From an uncultured Clostridia bacterium (lineage in GTDB: Bacteria; Bacillota; Clostridia; Lachnospirales; CAG-274): a stretch of DNA of 64,000 nucleotides. Positions within the stretch are counted from its first letter, which is position 1. Each line of letters begins with the position of its first letter. Positions 24,070 to 31,722 of this stretch are shown here, one piece after another. The notes below the pieces were generated by a model that saw only the letters and a list, made by a program, of their open reading frames with translations, did no database searches and was not told where the DNA came from. The DNA is taken from assembly GCA_944383305.1 (NCBI GenBank), contig CALWOZ010000004.1, positions 1 through 64,000 of the forward strand, given 5' to 3'. The position numbers and the translations under genes are program-made.

Positions 24070-25008
24070 ATGGATAATACAGAATTAAGTTTTCCATTTG
24101 ATTCAGTTTTAGATGAAAATGGTCAAGATGATAGACTTTATTATTCTGGGGATTTTGCTACATACTTTGCCAATTTTATAAGCAATGGAGTTTATCCTAA
24201 TCCTAGTACAGGATTAAAAATAGAAAGTATTAACGGATTAGTAATAAAAGCAAAGGCTGGTAGTGGATTTATAAATGGTTATGGATATGTTTTAAGTGAA
24301 GATTTAGAAATAACATTAAATACGGCTAATGCCTCCTACACAAGAAAAGATATAGTTGTTTTAAGGCTTGATTTAGTTAATAGATATATAAAAATATATG
24401 TAAAAGAAGGAATACCTAGTGCAAGTCCACAAGTACCTACTATAACTAGAAATGATGATACTTATGAACTAAAACTTGCAGAAATAACTATAAAATCAGC
24501 AACTCAAGCTATAACACAGGCAGATATATTAGACACAAGACTTGATAATAATGTATGTGGTATTGTTTCTGCCGTTGTAAAAACAGTTGATACAACTCAA
24601 CTTTTTAACCAATATGAAACTTACTTAAATCAAAAAATAGAAGAATGGAAAAAGATACAACATCAACAAGGTAATGAATTTAACAATCAAATGACAGAAA
24701 TAGAAAACTGGTACACAGAGGTTAAAGTTGACATAACAAAGTTACAAAGTTTTGATTTTGATAATCTAGCAGAATTAAAAGGCACTACTAAAACTACAAA
24801 GTTTTTAGAAAGTGGAAATATAGAAGAAAAAATATTTATAACAGCAGACAATACAAAAGTAGCAGATAGAGTTACTGCTTTTTTATCTAATGGAGATATA
24901 CAAGTGGATACTAAGGTTTATGAAAGAAATGGTGTTGATATAATGAAACAAGTTAGTGTCCTTACTAAGTTTAATAGTGATGGAAGCATATCGGAGGTGG
25001 TTAGTTAA
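24070..25008 (+). CDS. Structural tail/baseplate protein
   Basis: 312 residues. The N-terminal part (NGLVIKAKAGSGFINGYGYVL, KDIVVLRLDL) matches phage structural proteins that carry receptor-binding modules. A helical region (VDTTQLFNQYETYLNQKIEEWKK) and a C-terminal ligand-like domain follow. It is probably part of the host-recognition apparatus. Prophage 2 has no equivalent. Confidence 0.75.
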   Translation: MDNTELSFPFDSVLDENGQDDRLYYSGDFATYFANFISNGVYPNPSTGLKIESINGLVIKAKAGSGFINGYGYVLSEDLEITLNTANASYTRKDIVVLRLDLVNRYIKIYVKEGIPSASPQVPTITRNDDTYELKLAEITIKSATQAITQADILDTRLDNNVCGIVSAVVKTVDTTQLFNQYETYLNQKIEEWKKIQHQQGNEFNNQMTEIENWYTEVKVDITKLQSFDFDNLAELKGTTKTTKFLESGNIEEKIFITADNTKVADRVTAFLSNGDIQVDTKVYERNGVDIMKQVSVLTKFNSDGSISEVVS

Positions 25009-25661
25009 TGAGTTGGAGCGAAGTTAAAAAAATAAATGGTGATATGAAAAAAAGTCTGGATACTTTAATAAAAGAACAGTTTAGTGATAATTTTGGGAGT
25101 TCTGGAGATATAAACTATATAAAAAGCACTCAATTAGGTACTAATTTGAACAATTTATTAAGTGGTTCTTCTAGCCAAACCATTGATTTTAACAATAAAC
25201 CATTAGTTGATAAGATAAACTATTTATTATTAAATACTAATACTATTAAGTACGTTAGTTCTGATTCTTCAATTTTATCATCTTACCTATCAGAAAAAAG
25301 GACTTCAGGCGGTATAGGAAACCATGAAAGATATACAAATATTTTGAGCTATACATTTTTAAATAGCGGAGTTGTTAAAATAAGTGTTGATATAAAAAAA
25401 GATTGGGCTAGAGATGACTCAGCAGAAGATGACTGTGGAGGTATTTCAATATCTAAAAATTCAGAATCAGAAAAAAACTTTATAATAAAATTAACTGGAT
25501 CTAGTGAAACATTAACATACCTAAATAAAACAGCTATTTTAAATGTAACAAGAGGAGAGACTTTAAATTTTTATTTACAATCAAATACTGTGGGAGGATA
25601 TTATTGTAAAAACTTTAAAATACTTGGAGAACTGCAATTTATTAATCCATATAAAAAATAA
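25008..25661 (+). CDS. Probable tail fibre/receptor-binding protein
   Basis: 217 residues. A short helical N-terminus is followed by a Ser/Thr-rich beta domain (GVVKISVDIKKDW.., GETLNFYLQSN) like a jelly-roll tip. ATG overlaps the previous stop. Assigned by position at the end of the tail operon and by composition. Confidence 0.6.
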   Translation: MSWSEVKKINGDMKKSLDTLIKEQFSDNFGSSGDINYIKSTQLGTNLNNLLSGSSSQTIDFNNKPLVDKINYLLLNTNTIKYVSSDSSILSSYLSEKRTSGGIGNHERYTNILSYTFLNSGVVKISVDIKKDWARDDSAEDDCGGISISKNSESEKNFIIKLTGSSETLTYLNKTAILNVTRGETLNFYLQSNTVGGYYCKNFKILGELQFINPYKK

Positions 25662-25671
25662 GGAGGTAAAT

Positions 25672-25911
25672 ATGATATATTTATTGTTAGATAATAAAAA
25701 TATAGCTTTTGCTTTAGTATATGAAAAGCCACCAGAAGATATAAAACATATAGAGATAGAAACAGAAGAAGAGGCTTTACAATATTTAGGTAAAATATGG
25801 ACAGAGACGGAGTTTATAGAGCCTTTAACAGAAGAAGAACAAGAAAGATTAAATATTAAATGTGAAATTGAATATATAAAATGTTTAATGGAGTTAAATA
25901 GTGGTATTTAA
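25672..25911 (+). CDS. Small protein at the end of the late operon
   Basis: 79 residues, acidic, with AGGAGG 7 nt before ATG 25672. It resembles short proteins following phage tail fibres (possible fibre chaperone). The terminator 25891-25914 overlaps its stop. Confidence 0.55.
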   Translation: MIYLLLDNKNIAFALVYEKPPEDIKHIEIETEEEALQYLGKIWTETEFIEPLTEEEQERLNIKCEIEYIKCLMELNSGI

Positions 25912-25914
25912 CTC
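25891..25914 (+). terminator. Late-operon terminator, prophage 1
   Basis: Perfect 10-bp stem GAGTTAAATA/TATTTAACTC, GTGG loop, then six T. It ends the structural operon. Confidence 0.85.
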
Positions 25915-25955
25915 TTTTTTATAATTAAAACATTTATTTGAAAGGAGGTGATAAT

Positions 25956-26093
25956 GTGTATAATGTATGTAAAAAACTTATTTTAACAGGTAACTATGAC
26001 AAAGCCGATATGTCAAACAAACTAGACATTTATCTATTAAAAAATAGAATAACAGAAGAACAATATACTGAGCTAATAGATTTAATGAAATAG
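25956..26093 (+). CDS. XkdX-like small phage protein
   Basis: 45 residues from GTG 25956 after AAAGGAGGTG. The tail LKNRITEEQYTELIDLM is typical of XkdX-family proteins found after tail fibres. Function unknown. Confidence 0.65.
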   Translation: MYNVCKKLILTGNYDKADMSNKLDIYLLKNRITEEQYTELIDLMK

Positions 26094-26094
26094 G

Positions 26095-26123
26095 TTGAAA
26101 AATAAAAAATATTGGTATATAAT
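26095..26123 (+). promoter_or_regulatory. Toxin promoter
   Basis: TTGAAA, 17 bp, TATAAT directly after the XkdX-like gene. It drives the short toxin mRNA with its structured leader. Confidence 0.75.
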
Positions 26124-26194
26124 GTTAAATAGGGTAATTGCATAAGGTGGTTAGCCCCTCTTTCTTTACATAATAAAGAGGGGAGGTGTATATT

Positions 26195-26284
26195 ATGACA
26201 ACATACGAAGTATTATCAATAATAATACAAAGTAATATGTTAATAATAGCACTTCTTACTTACATAAAAAAGAAGCAAGAATAA
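26195..26284 (+). CDS. Holin-like type I toxin (Hol_Tox)
   Basis: 29 residues: MTTYEVLSIII, then a transmembrane helix, then LLTYIKKKQE. This is the pattern of the putative holin-like toxins of Firmicutes. The ribosome site GGGGAGG is held in a stem (CCCCTCTTT 26155-26163 with AAAGAGGGG 26175-26183). A convergent antisense promoter lies downstream. Confidence 0.8.
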   Translation: MTTYEVLSIIIQSNMLIIALLTYIKKKQE

Positions 26285-26285
26285 A

Positions 26286-26371
26286 AAATAACCACCCTGT
26301 TGTGACCAGAGTGGTTTACTATTAAAAAACTACAATGGGGCTAACTACTTTGTGTAGTTGCCTTACCCTAT
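26286..26371 (-). ncRNA. Candidate antitoxin RNA of the Hol_Tox locus
   Basis: Minus-strand promoter TTTACA (complement 26401-26406), 17 bp, TATATT (26378-26383). The RNA would end at the shared hairpin AACCAC..GTGGTT (26290-26316) and overlap the toxin mRNA 3' end. Its first bases (AGGGTAAGGCAA..GTAGTTAGCCCC) resemble the toxin leader itself (AGGGTAATTGCA..GTGGTTAGCCCC). Confidence 0.55.
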
Positions 26372-26431
26372 ATATAAAATATAACACATATTTTTAACTT
26401 TGTAAATATGTTTATAGATAATTTTATTTTA

Positions 26432-26461
26432 GGCATTTAAGGAAACTTAAGTGTCTTTTTT
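26432..26461 (+). terminator. Terminator before the lysis cassette
   Basis: GGCATTTAAG/CTTAAGTGTC stem with G-U pairs, GAAA tetraloop, then six T. Confidence 0.75.
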
Positions 26462-26482
26462 GTATTTAAGGAGGTTTATATA

Positions 26483-26722
26483 ATGAAAAAAATTAATTGG
26501 AAAGACAGATGTAAAAATCCTATATTTTGGGTAAATGTATTATTGTCAGTGGCGACACCAATACTTGCATACTTTGGTATTAGTGGAAGTGACTTAACAA
26601 GTTGGGAAAGTTTATTTACTTTAATTTTAGACGCACTTAAAAATCCTTATGTAGTTGGACTTGTTTTAGTATCTTTATGGAATAATATTATTAATCCAGT
26701 GACAAAGGGTATTACAGACTAA
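26483..26722 (+). CDS. Phage holin, phi LC3 family
   Basis: 79 residues. NWKDRCKNPIFWVNVLLSV at the start and VGLVLVSLWNNIINPVTKGITD at the end are family hallmarks, with two transmembrane helices. It makes membrane lesions for lysis. A near-identical copy is at 58031-58270. Confidence 0.93.
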   Translation: MKKINWKDRCKNPIFWVNVLLSVATPILAYFGISGSDLTSWESLFTLILDALKNPYVVGLVLVSLWNNIINPVTKGITD

Positions 26723-26737
26723 TATAAGTTTAATATT

Positions 26738-26765
26738 ATGCTCCCGACATAATTTTCGGGAGCAT
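26738..26765 (+). terminator. Hairpin between holin and endolysin
   Basis: ATGCTCCCG/CGGGAGCAT stem (9 bp) with a 10-nt loop. It has no T-run, so it may protect or attenuate the mRNA. Prophage 2 lacks it and has unrelated sequence there. Confidence 0.5.
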
Positions 26766-26780
26766 ATAAAGGAGGTAAAT

Positions 26781-27587
26781 ATGAGTAGAGATACAACTTT
26801 ATTACACCCAGAGGTACAGGCTATAATACCTAAGTTTTTAAATGAATGTAAAAACAGAGGACTTATAGTTAAGACAACGGATACAGTAAGAACAAAACAA
26901 GAACAAAATGACTTATATGCACAAGGTAGAACAAAGCCAGGCAATATTGTAACGTGGGCTGAATATCCATACTCTAATCACAATTGGGGTATGGCATTTG
27001 ATATATGTAGAAATGACGGTAAGGGTGCTTATAATGATAGTGATGGCTGGTTTAAAAAAGTAGGGCAAGTTGGTAAAAGTTTTGGTTTAGAATGGGGAGG
27101 AGATTGGAAAGGTACACCAGATAAGCCACACTTTGAATTAACTAAATACGGTGATACAAATACTCTAGTTAAAAAATATGGTACACCAGAAAACTTTAAA
27201 AAAACGTGGAAAGAGGTGGAAAGGTATATGTTTGTAGAAAGAAATTATAGTTATAACGGTAAAGTTAAATCTTTTAAGGTTATAAATGAAAATGGAGAAA
27301 ACTATATAAAAGTACAAGATGTAACAGCACTTTTAAATAAAAATGTATCTTATGATAACAACACAAAAATAACTACTCTAGATGACGTGTTAAATAATGT
27401 TAGTGTAGAAGTTGGCAACAAAAAATCTACTGTTAAAGCTATTAATAGCGGTGGGTTTAACTTTGTAAAAGTAAGAGATATAGCTGACTTTTTAGGGTTT
27501 GAAACTGGATACAATGAAACTAATAATAGTGTGTTTTTTAAACTAAAAAATTCTATTATTGATAAACTTAAAATATTTAAAAAGTAG
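26781..27587 (+). CDS. Endolysin: M15 peptidase plus stalk-type C-terminal domain
   Basis: 268 residues. The N-terminal ~150 residues form an M15-type peptidoglycan endopeptidase (CwlK/VanY fold): TDTVRTKQEQNDLYAQGRTKPG, zinc ligands His and Asp in SNHNWGMAFDI, and the third His in KPHFEL. The C-terminal ~110 residues carry two copper-amine-oxidase-N-like 'stalk' repeats (SFKVINENGENYIKVQDVTALL..DNNTKITTL), probably for wall binding. It cleaves host peptidoglycan at lysis. Confidence 0.92.
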   Translation: MSRDTTLLHPEVQAIIPKFLNECKNRGLIVKTTDTVRTKQEQNDLYAQGRTKPGNIVTWAEYPYSNHNWGMAFDICRNDGKGAYNDSDGWFKKVGQVGKSFGLEWGGDWKGTPDKPHFELTKYGDTNTLVKKYGTPENFKKTWKEVERYMFVERNYSYNGKVKSFKVINENGENYIKVQDVTALLNKNVSYDNNTKITTLDDVLNNVSVEVGNKKSTVKAINSGGFNFVKVRDIADFLGFETGYNETNNSVFFKLKNSIIDKLKIFKK

Positions 27588-27595
27588 GTGTTAGT

Positions 27596-28081
27596 ATGAA
27601 TATTTTTGAAACAAAGATAAATTATATAATATCTACTATAACAGCTATATTATCGGCTATATTAGGGGATTTTTGGTTTTTATTTGTGTTTTTATTAGGA
27701 CTTAATATTATAGACTATATAACAGGAATAATGAAAGCTAGATATTTAAAAAAAGAAAGTTCAAGGCGAGCATTGAAAGGCTTTATTAAAAAGTTTTTAA
27801 TATGGTGTTTAGTAGCTATGGGATTTGGACTTGGGATAGCCTTTGAACAAATAGGTAAAGTAATAGGAATAAATTTACACATAATGATATCTATTGGTTG
27901 GTTTATCCTTGCACATTGTATAATAAATGAATTTAGAAGTATTTTAGAAAATATGGTGGAGCTTGACAAGGGATATTTAGTACCTAAATGGTTAATAAAA
28001 GGATTAGAGGTTACTAACAAGCTAATTGATAAAAATGTTGATAATGTGGTCAATAGTTTAGATGACAAAAAAGAAAAATAG
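27596..28081 (+). CDS. Phage holin family 4 (TcdE/Cph1-like)
   Basis: 161 residues with several transmembrane segments (FWFLFVFLLGLNIIDYITG is the family signature). It acts with the phi LC3 holin and endolysin. A near copy is at 59226-59705. Confidence 0.92.
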   Translation: MNIFETKINYIISTITAILSAILGDFWFLFVFLLGLNIIDYITGIMKARYLKKESSRRALKGFIKKFLIWCLVAMGFGLGIAFEQIGKVIGINLHIMISIGWFILAHCIINEFRSILENMVELDKGYLVPKWLIKGLEVTNKLIDKNVDNVVNSLDDKKEK

Positions 28082-28107
28082 GGAGAATTTGCTCCCTTTA
28101 TTTTTTT
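28080..28107 (+). terminator. Terminator after lysis cassette 1
   Basis: AGGGAG/CTCCCT stem followed by TTATTTTTTT, the last phage feature before the cotJC junction. Confidence 0.75.
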
Positions 28108-28154
28108 GCTACTTTATGATATTATTTATAAAAATGATATAACTATTCTATTTA

Positions 28155-28175
28155 TATCCTATAACAATATGGAGG
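28155..28175. other. Right attachment junction of prophage 1
   Basis: To the right, CAATATGGAGGACCAGATGG reads QYGGPDG.. of CotJC. To the left, the cotJC frame has a stop and no similarity. The exact core cannot be fixed because the left junction is outside the window. Confidence 0.75.
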
Positions 28176-28290
28176 ACCAGATGGCGAATTAGGAGCAGCT
28201 TTACGTTATCTTAGTCAAAGATTTACTATGATAACGCCAGAGGCTAAAGCTATATTAAATGATATAGGTACAGAAGAATTAGCACGTTAA
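28165..28290 (+). pseudogene. cotJC: cotJC middle fragment (manganese-catalase-type spore coat protein)
   Basis: 41 codons reading QYGGPDGELGAALRYLSQRF..TPEAKAILNDIGTEELAR then stop. This is the segment of CotJC from about residue 27 to the first metal-ligand motif. The last codon and stop come from prophage 2. Upstream sequence is prophage 1. There is no start or ribosome site here, so it is only expressed if both elements excise. Continues at 62049. Confidence 0.93.
28276..28285. other. Left attachment core of prophage 2
   Basis: GAATTAGCAC, repeated at 62049-62058. In cotJC it encodes part of EELAH. Flanking bases differ on the phage sides, as expected after serine-integrase recombination. 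Confidence 0.88.
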
Positions 28291-28317
28291 GTATATCATT
28301 AATTTTAATATACATAA

Positions 28318-28350
28318 AAATAAGAGATACTGTTTAAGTATCTCTTATTT
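28318..28350 (-). terminator. Terminator of the BFD-like gene
   Basis: Perfect 13-bp stem AAATAAGAGATAC/GTATCTCTTATTT with a 7-nt loop, just beyond the stop of 28361-28660. Confidence 0.75.
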
Positions 28351-28360
28351 AAGTTAATTA

Positions 28361-28660
28361 TTATCTTTTATTTTCTATAATATTTGATATTATGCTTTTG
28401 CATCTTCCACATCCAGAGCCAGCTTTTGTAACTTCTTTAACTTTTTCAAAAGTATCAGCACCATTTTTAACAGCCTCTACAATTGTGTTTATTGATACAT
28501 TTTTACATTTACAAGCATTTTGTAATAATGTTTCTACTTCTTCAAGTTCAGTATCATTTTCAATAACTATATCAGATATATTTTTAAGTTCTTCAACTGT
28601 TCTTGCTCCTTCTGCTTGGGCTTTTCTAACTTTTAAATATTTTGATCTTTCTAAAGCCAT
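28361..28660 (-). CDS. BFD-like [2Fe-2S]-binding protein
   Basis: 99 residues. The C-terminal half has CKCKNVSINTIVEAVKNG and then GSGCGRCKSII, i.e. CxC plus CxxC at the spacing of bacterioferritin-associated ferredoxin-like domains. The N-terminal 30 residues are basic and helical. Start at 28658-28660 because AAGGAG lies 7 nt upstream; the ATG at 28664-28666 is too close. It sits between the left attachment core and the recombinase with its own sigma-A promoter. A role in controlling excision is conceivable but unproven. Confidence 0.8.
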   Translation of the reverse strand: MALERSKYLKVRKAQAEGARTVEELKNISDIVIENDTELEEVETLLQNACKCKNVSINTIVEAVKNGADTFEKVKEVTKAGSGCGRCKSIISNIIENKR

Positions 28661-28705
28661 ATTCATTCTCCTTAATATTAAATTTGTATTTTAAAATACA
28701 ATTAT

Positions 28706-28734
28706 AGTATAGTAAAATATTAAGATAAATGCAA
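28706..28734 (-). promoter_or_regulatory. Promoter of the BFD-like gene
   Basis: Minus strand TTGCAT, 17 bp, TATACT. It fits sigma-A, not an obvious sigma-E/K promoter. Confidence 0.65.
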
Positions 28735-28828
28735 TAATTAATTTATTTTAAACATTTTTATCAAAATATCATTTATATTGCATTATTTTTTGTTTAAAAT
28801 TATGTAAAATTAATTTAAGGTATAATAT

Positions 28829-30349
28829 CTATTGTGGTACTTTTGGATATATTATTAATTCAAAATCTTCTAAATCATTATGCCACCTACAATTTTTATT
28901 TTTTCTATAAATAGAATAATCTATAACTTCTCTAAGCAAATTATTTTTGGTATTAATATCTTTTTCTTTATTGTATTTTTCTTTTAAATTTTCTAATTTA
29001 TTTATAAAATTATTCATTTCAATAGGCTTTTGTATTGTATTAAATTTATAATAAGCGTTGTCTAGCTTTATATTTATATCATTCAACTTAATATTTAATA
29101 TTTTTGAGCGTTCTAAAAATGTGTTAGTGTCATATACACCTTGTTCTAATAAATCGTGTAATTTGTTTAGTTGTAATTTTATTTTATTCTTTTCATTTTC
29201 CAAAGACTTAATTATTGTATTAAGTGTATTTTTTTCTTTATTAGAATTATTTTTATCTAAGTCTAATTTATAAGATATAATATATTCATCTATCATTTTA
29301 AATAATTTTTCTTCTACTATGTGTAAAGGAGAGCTTATATTATTACAAGCTACAACAGAGCACATTAAAGTATCTTTTTGTCCATTTTTATAAGGGCGTC
29401 TTACCATATTTCTTCCACAATATCCACATTTTATTATACTTGCAAGGGGGTTTTTAAGCCCTTTTTCTTTTTTTAATGGCACTATACTAGAGTTTTTCAT
29501 TAAATTTGTAGCTTTTTCAAACTGTGTAGTACTAATAATAGGTTTATGAATTCCATTTACTAATATATAATCTTTTGCACGAGGTCTAGTCTTTTTTACA
29601 TTACCATTAATAATTTTATTTACAGTAGCACGTTCATTCCATTTTATTTTACCTATATAAATAGGATTTTTTAATATAGTTTGTATAGTGCTAGTTACCC
29701 ATACGTCACTTTTTACAGGTTTAATACCTAAACTATTTAAGTGATTAGCAATTTTTGATACACCTATATTTTTATTTGTATATAAATCAAAAATTAATTT
29801 AACTATTTCTGCTTGTTCTTTATTAATTTCTAATGTGTGATTTTTATCTATTTTCACTTTATTATATCCATAAGGAGCTATGCTACCAATATAATTACCC
29901 TCTTTAACAGAGGCAATTCTTCCACGTTGCAATCTTCTATTTATTACTTTGTATTCACGTCTTGCCATAAATAAACCAAACTCAAAATATTCCTCATCAA
30001 ATTCATTATTTGGGTCATATATCTTATTTGGAGTTATTATTTTTGTATTAGAAAACTTAAATGTTTCTGCCGCTATACCTTGGTCTATTGTGTTACCACG
30101 AGCTAGACGTTCAACCTCCATAACTAACACACCCTCATAAACCCCATTAGATACGTCATTTAATAGATTTTGCATTTCTGGTCTTTTAGCTATTGTGTCG
30201 CCAGATACTATTTCTTTATATATTTTTGATATAGGTAAATTTTTATTTTTGGCTAGAGAGAGTAAAGTTTTTTCGTGTCTTAGTAATGTTTCTTGTTCGC
30301 CTAATTCTTCATCTTTTCGTGATTTTCTTAAATATATACAATATGACAT
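28829..30349 (-). CDS. Large serine recombinase (integrase of prophage 2)
   Basis: 506 residues. The N-terminal resolvase domain has the catalytic Ser in YLRKSRKDEE (Ser10) and the helix EVERLARGN. The recombinase domain (APYGYNKV..LIFDLYTNKNIGVSKIANHLNS) and a zinc ribbon (CGYCGRNMVRR..MCSVVAC) follow, then a coiled-coil C-terminus. It should integrate into and excise from cotJC at GAATTAGCAC. AAGGAGGG precedes the ATG. Excision would need a directionality factor, not identified here. Confidence 0.95.
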   Translation of the reverse strand: MSYCIYLRKSRKDEELGEQETLLRHEKTLLSLAKNKNLPISKIYKEIVSGDTIAKRPEMQNLLNDVSNGVYEGVLVMEVERLARGNTIDQGIAAETFKFSNTKIITPNKIYDPNNEFDEEYFEFGLFMARREYKVINRRLQRGRIASVKEGNYIGSIAPYGYNKVKIDKNHTLEINKEQAEIVKLIFDLYTNKNIGVSKIANHLNSLGIKPVKSDVWVTSTIQTILKNPIYIGKIKWNERATVNKIINGNVKKTRPRAKDYILVNGIHKPIISTTQFEKATNLMKNSSIVPLKKEKGLKNPLASIIKCGYCGRNMVRRPYKNGQKDTLMCSVVACNNISSPLHIVEEKLFKMIDEYIISYKLDLDKNNSNKEKNTLNTIIKSLENEKNKIKLQLNKLHDLLEQGVYDTNTFLERSKILNIKLNDINIKLDNAYYKFNTIQKPIEMNNFINKLENLKEKYNKEKDINTKNNLLREVIDYSIYRKNKNCRWHNDLEDFELIIYPKVPQ

Positions 30350-30433
30350 TTTAACCCTCCTTTATAAAATTACTATAAGTATACTACAATTTATATGATA
30401 ATTAAATAGATATATTGAAAAAGAAAATATATA

Positions 30434-30461
30434 TTGACAATAGTGTTTAGTATGTTAATAT
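30434..30461 (+). promoter_or_regulatory. Promoter of the structured RNA, prophage 2
   Basis: TTGACA, 16 bp, TAATAT with extended -10 (TGTTAATAT), directed away from the recombinase gene. Confidence 0.75.
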
Positions 30462-30463
30462 TG

Positions 30464-30526
30464 AGTACAAACAAAGCTATTGACTAGCCGTAATCATAAT
30501 TTAGACAAGCTCTTATGAGTACTAAA
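30464..30526 (+). ncRNA. Candidate structured RNA, second copy
   Basis: It shares CAAAGC-NN-TTRAC-NN-GCCGTAATCA, then TAGAC and GCTC, with 11368-11412. The hairpin GCTA-TTGAC-TAGC (30476-30488) replaces GCCG-TTAAC-CGGC, keeping all pairs. Outer AGTAC/GTACT and TTTAG/CTAAA pairings are mutually exclusive options. A terminator follows, then immA. Confidence 0.55.
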
Positions 30527-30531
30527 ATCTT

Positions 30532-30560
30532 AAGGAACTTAGTTTTTTAAGTCCTTTTTT
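30532..30560 (+). terminator. Terminator after the structured RNA
   Basis: AAGGA(a)CTTA pairs with TAAGTCCTT, followed by a T-run. It stands between the RNA and immA, giving a riboswitch-like or attenuator-like layout. Confidence 0.7.
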
Positions 30561-30651
30561 GAGTTTAAATTTATATAATATAAAAATATTGAAATTAAAT
30601 ATATTTTACATTATTTTATTAATCGCTAAAAATAATAAGGAGTGATTAATA

Positions 30652-31260
30652 ATGTATAATGGTAAAAAATATGAGGAAATACTGGAGGTAGTTAATAAAA
30701 TTTTAATAAAAGAAAATATAAAAGAATTACCTATAAAAGTCAGCAATATATGCAAGAATAATAATATTTTATTATGCTCATATAAGCAAGGTTATAGTAT
30801 AATAAAAAAATTAGAAATAGAAGATAAATTATATAATAAAGGATTTACATTGTTAAAGAATGATGAGTATATTATATTTTATGATGAAAAACAAGACAGT
30901 CAATTAATAAGATTTGTTATAGCACACGAGCTAGGGCATATATTTTTAAATCATTTTAAAATAAAATTATCAAATAATAATATACATATTGTAGAAGAAG
31001 AGGCTAATATATTTGCTGTAAGTTTACTTATACCTATTTATATATTAGACAAAACATATATTAAAGAATTTAAAGATATATCAAAAATATGTGATATACC
31101 TTTAAATTTTTTGCAATTTATAAAATTAAAGCATAATAAAAATAAAATATATAATAATTTAAAAAAATATATAAATAACATTAGAAATCTAAGTCAATGT
31201 TATCTTTTTTTATTTCTTGAATTTTTTTATCAATTAAATTACTATTTTTTATATCAATAG
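30652..31260 (+). CDS. immA: ImmA/IrrE-type metalloprotease
   Basis: 202 residues. RFVIAHELGHIFLNH carries the HExxH zinc motif, and VEEEANIFAVSLLIP supplies the downstream Glu, both typical of ImmA. Such proteases cleave phage or ICE repressors to trigger induction. Likely targets are the two Xre repressors at 31181-31597 and 34245-34745. AAGGAG lies upstream. Its 3' end overlaps the convergent Xre gene by 80 bp. Confidence 0.9.
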   Translation: MYNGKKYEEILEVVNKILIKENIKELPIKVSNICKNNNILLCSYKQGYSIIKKLEIEDKLYNKGFTLLKNDEYIIFYDEKQDSQLIRFVIAHELGHIFLNHFKIKLSNNNIHIVEEEANIFAVSLLIPIYILDKTYIKEFKDISKICDIPLNFLQFIKLKHNKNKIYNNLKKYINNIRNLSQCYLFLFLEFFYQLNYYFLYQ

Positions 31261-31597
31261 TTTTATTTTCACCCCCAAAAGCAATAAGAGATACTTTATT
31301 ATCTATATAGCTATCTATATAATTAATTAGTTTATCTTTTTGTTTAGAATTTAGCTTTTTTATTTTATCAAAAATTATTTCATCTTGAAAATTAATTGTA
31401 TTTTTTATTCCACAAAGAGTATTTATATCACAATTTAATGCTTTAGAAAGTTTTAATAATATAGATATATGAGGGTCTTTAGTGATATTTGAACATATTT
31501 TATTTAAGGTTGAAAAGGGAACACCACTAATATTTGATAGTTCCTTTATAGTTAAATTTTTTTGTTTTCTTATTTTGTTAATATTTTCTACTATCAT
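31181..31597 (-). CDS. Xre-family repressor, probable ImmA target
   Basis: 138 residues. N-terminal HTH (KNLTIKELSNISGVPFSTLNKIC), a helical middle, and a C-terminal region with LIAFGGENKTIDI. The second repressor has LIGFGGDNETKEL at the same relative place, suggesting a shared recognition or cleavage segment. It is divergent from the methylase gene and should act on the palindrome at 31689-31704. Confidence 0.85.
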   Translation of the reverse strand: MIVENINKIRKQKNLTIKELSNISGVPFSTLNKICSNITKDPHISILLKLSKALNCDINTLCGIKNTINFQDEIIFDKIKKLNSKQKDKLINYIDSYIDNKVSLIAFGGENKTIDIKNSNLIDKKIQEIKKDNIDLDF

Positions 31598-31649
31598 AAA
31601 AAGTCCTTTTTATTTTTAAGGTAATATAAATTTTATAAAAAGTCAAGTG

Positions 31650-31678
31650 TTGACAATAAATAAAAACAGAGTTACAAT
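31650..31678 (+). promoter_or_regulatory. Promoter of the DNA methylase
   Basis: TTGACA, 17 bp, TACAAT, upstream of the 31723 gene. Confidence 0.75.
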
Positions 31679-31688
31679 GTATAAAGAT

Positions 31689-31704
31689 ATTCCATTAATG
31701 GAAT
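31689..31704. promoter_or_regulatory. Palindromic operator
   Basis: ATTCCATTAATGGAAT, a perfect 16-bp palindrome over the expected transcription start of the methylase gene. Probable binding site of the Xre repressor 31181-31597. Confidence 0.55.
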
Positions 31705-31722
31705 AATTTAAAGAGGTTATTT

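Larger units (their letters stand above)
26455..28079 (+). repeat. Duplicated lysis cassette, copy 1
   Basis: Holin, endolysin and second holin, same order and near-identical sequence as 58007-59703, in direct orientation about 31.5 kb apart. Homology starts at TTTTTTGTATTTAAGGAGG before the first gene. The holin-endolysin spacer is not conserved. Confidence 0.9.
1..28165. mobile_element. Prophage 1 (siphophage), left end outside the window
   Basis: Gene order is typical of a temperate siphophage: divergent repressor/Cro, recombination and replication genes, late regulator, terminase to tail fibre, lysis cassette. It ends at about 28160-28165, where the phage sequence gives way to an internal piece of host cotJC. 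In the cotJC frame the sequence just before codon CAA at 28165 reads into a stop, so the junction lies immediately upstream. No integrase is present in this part. By analogy with prophage 2 it should lie to the left of position 1. Confidence 0.9.
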
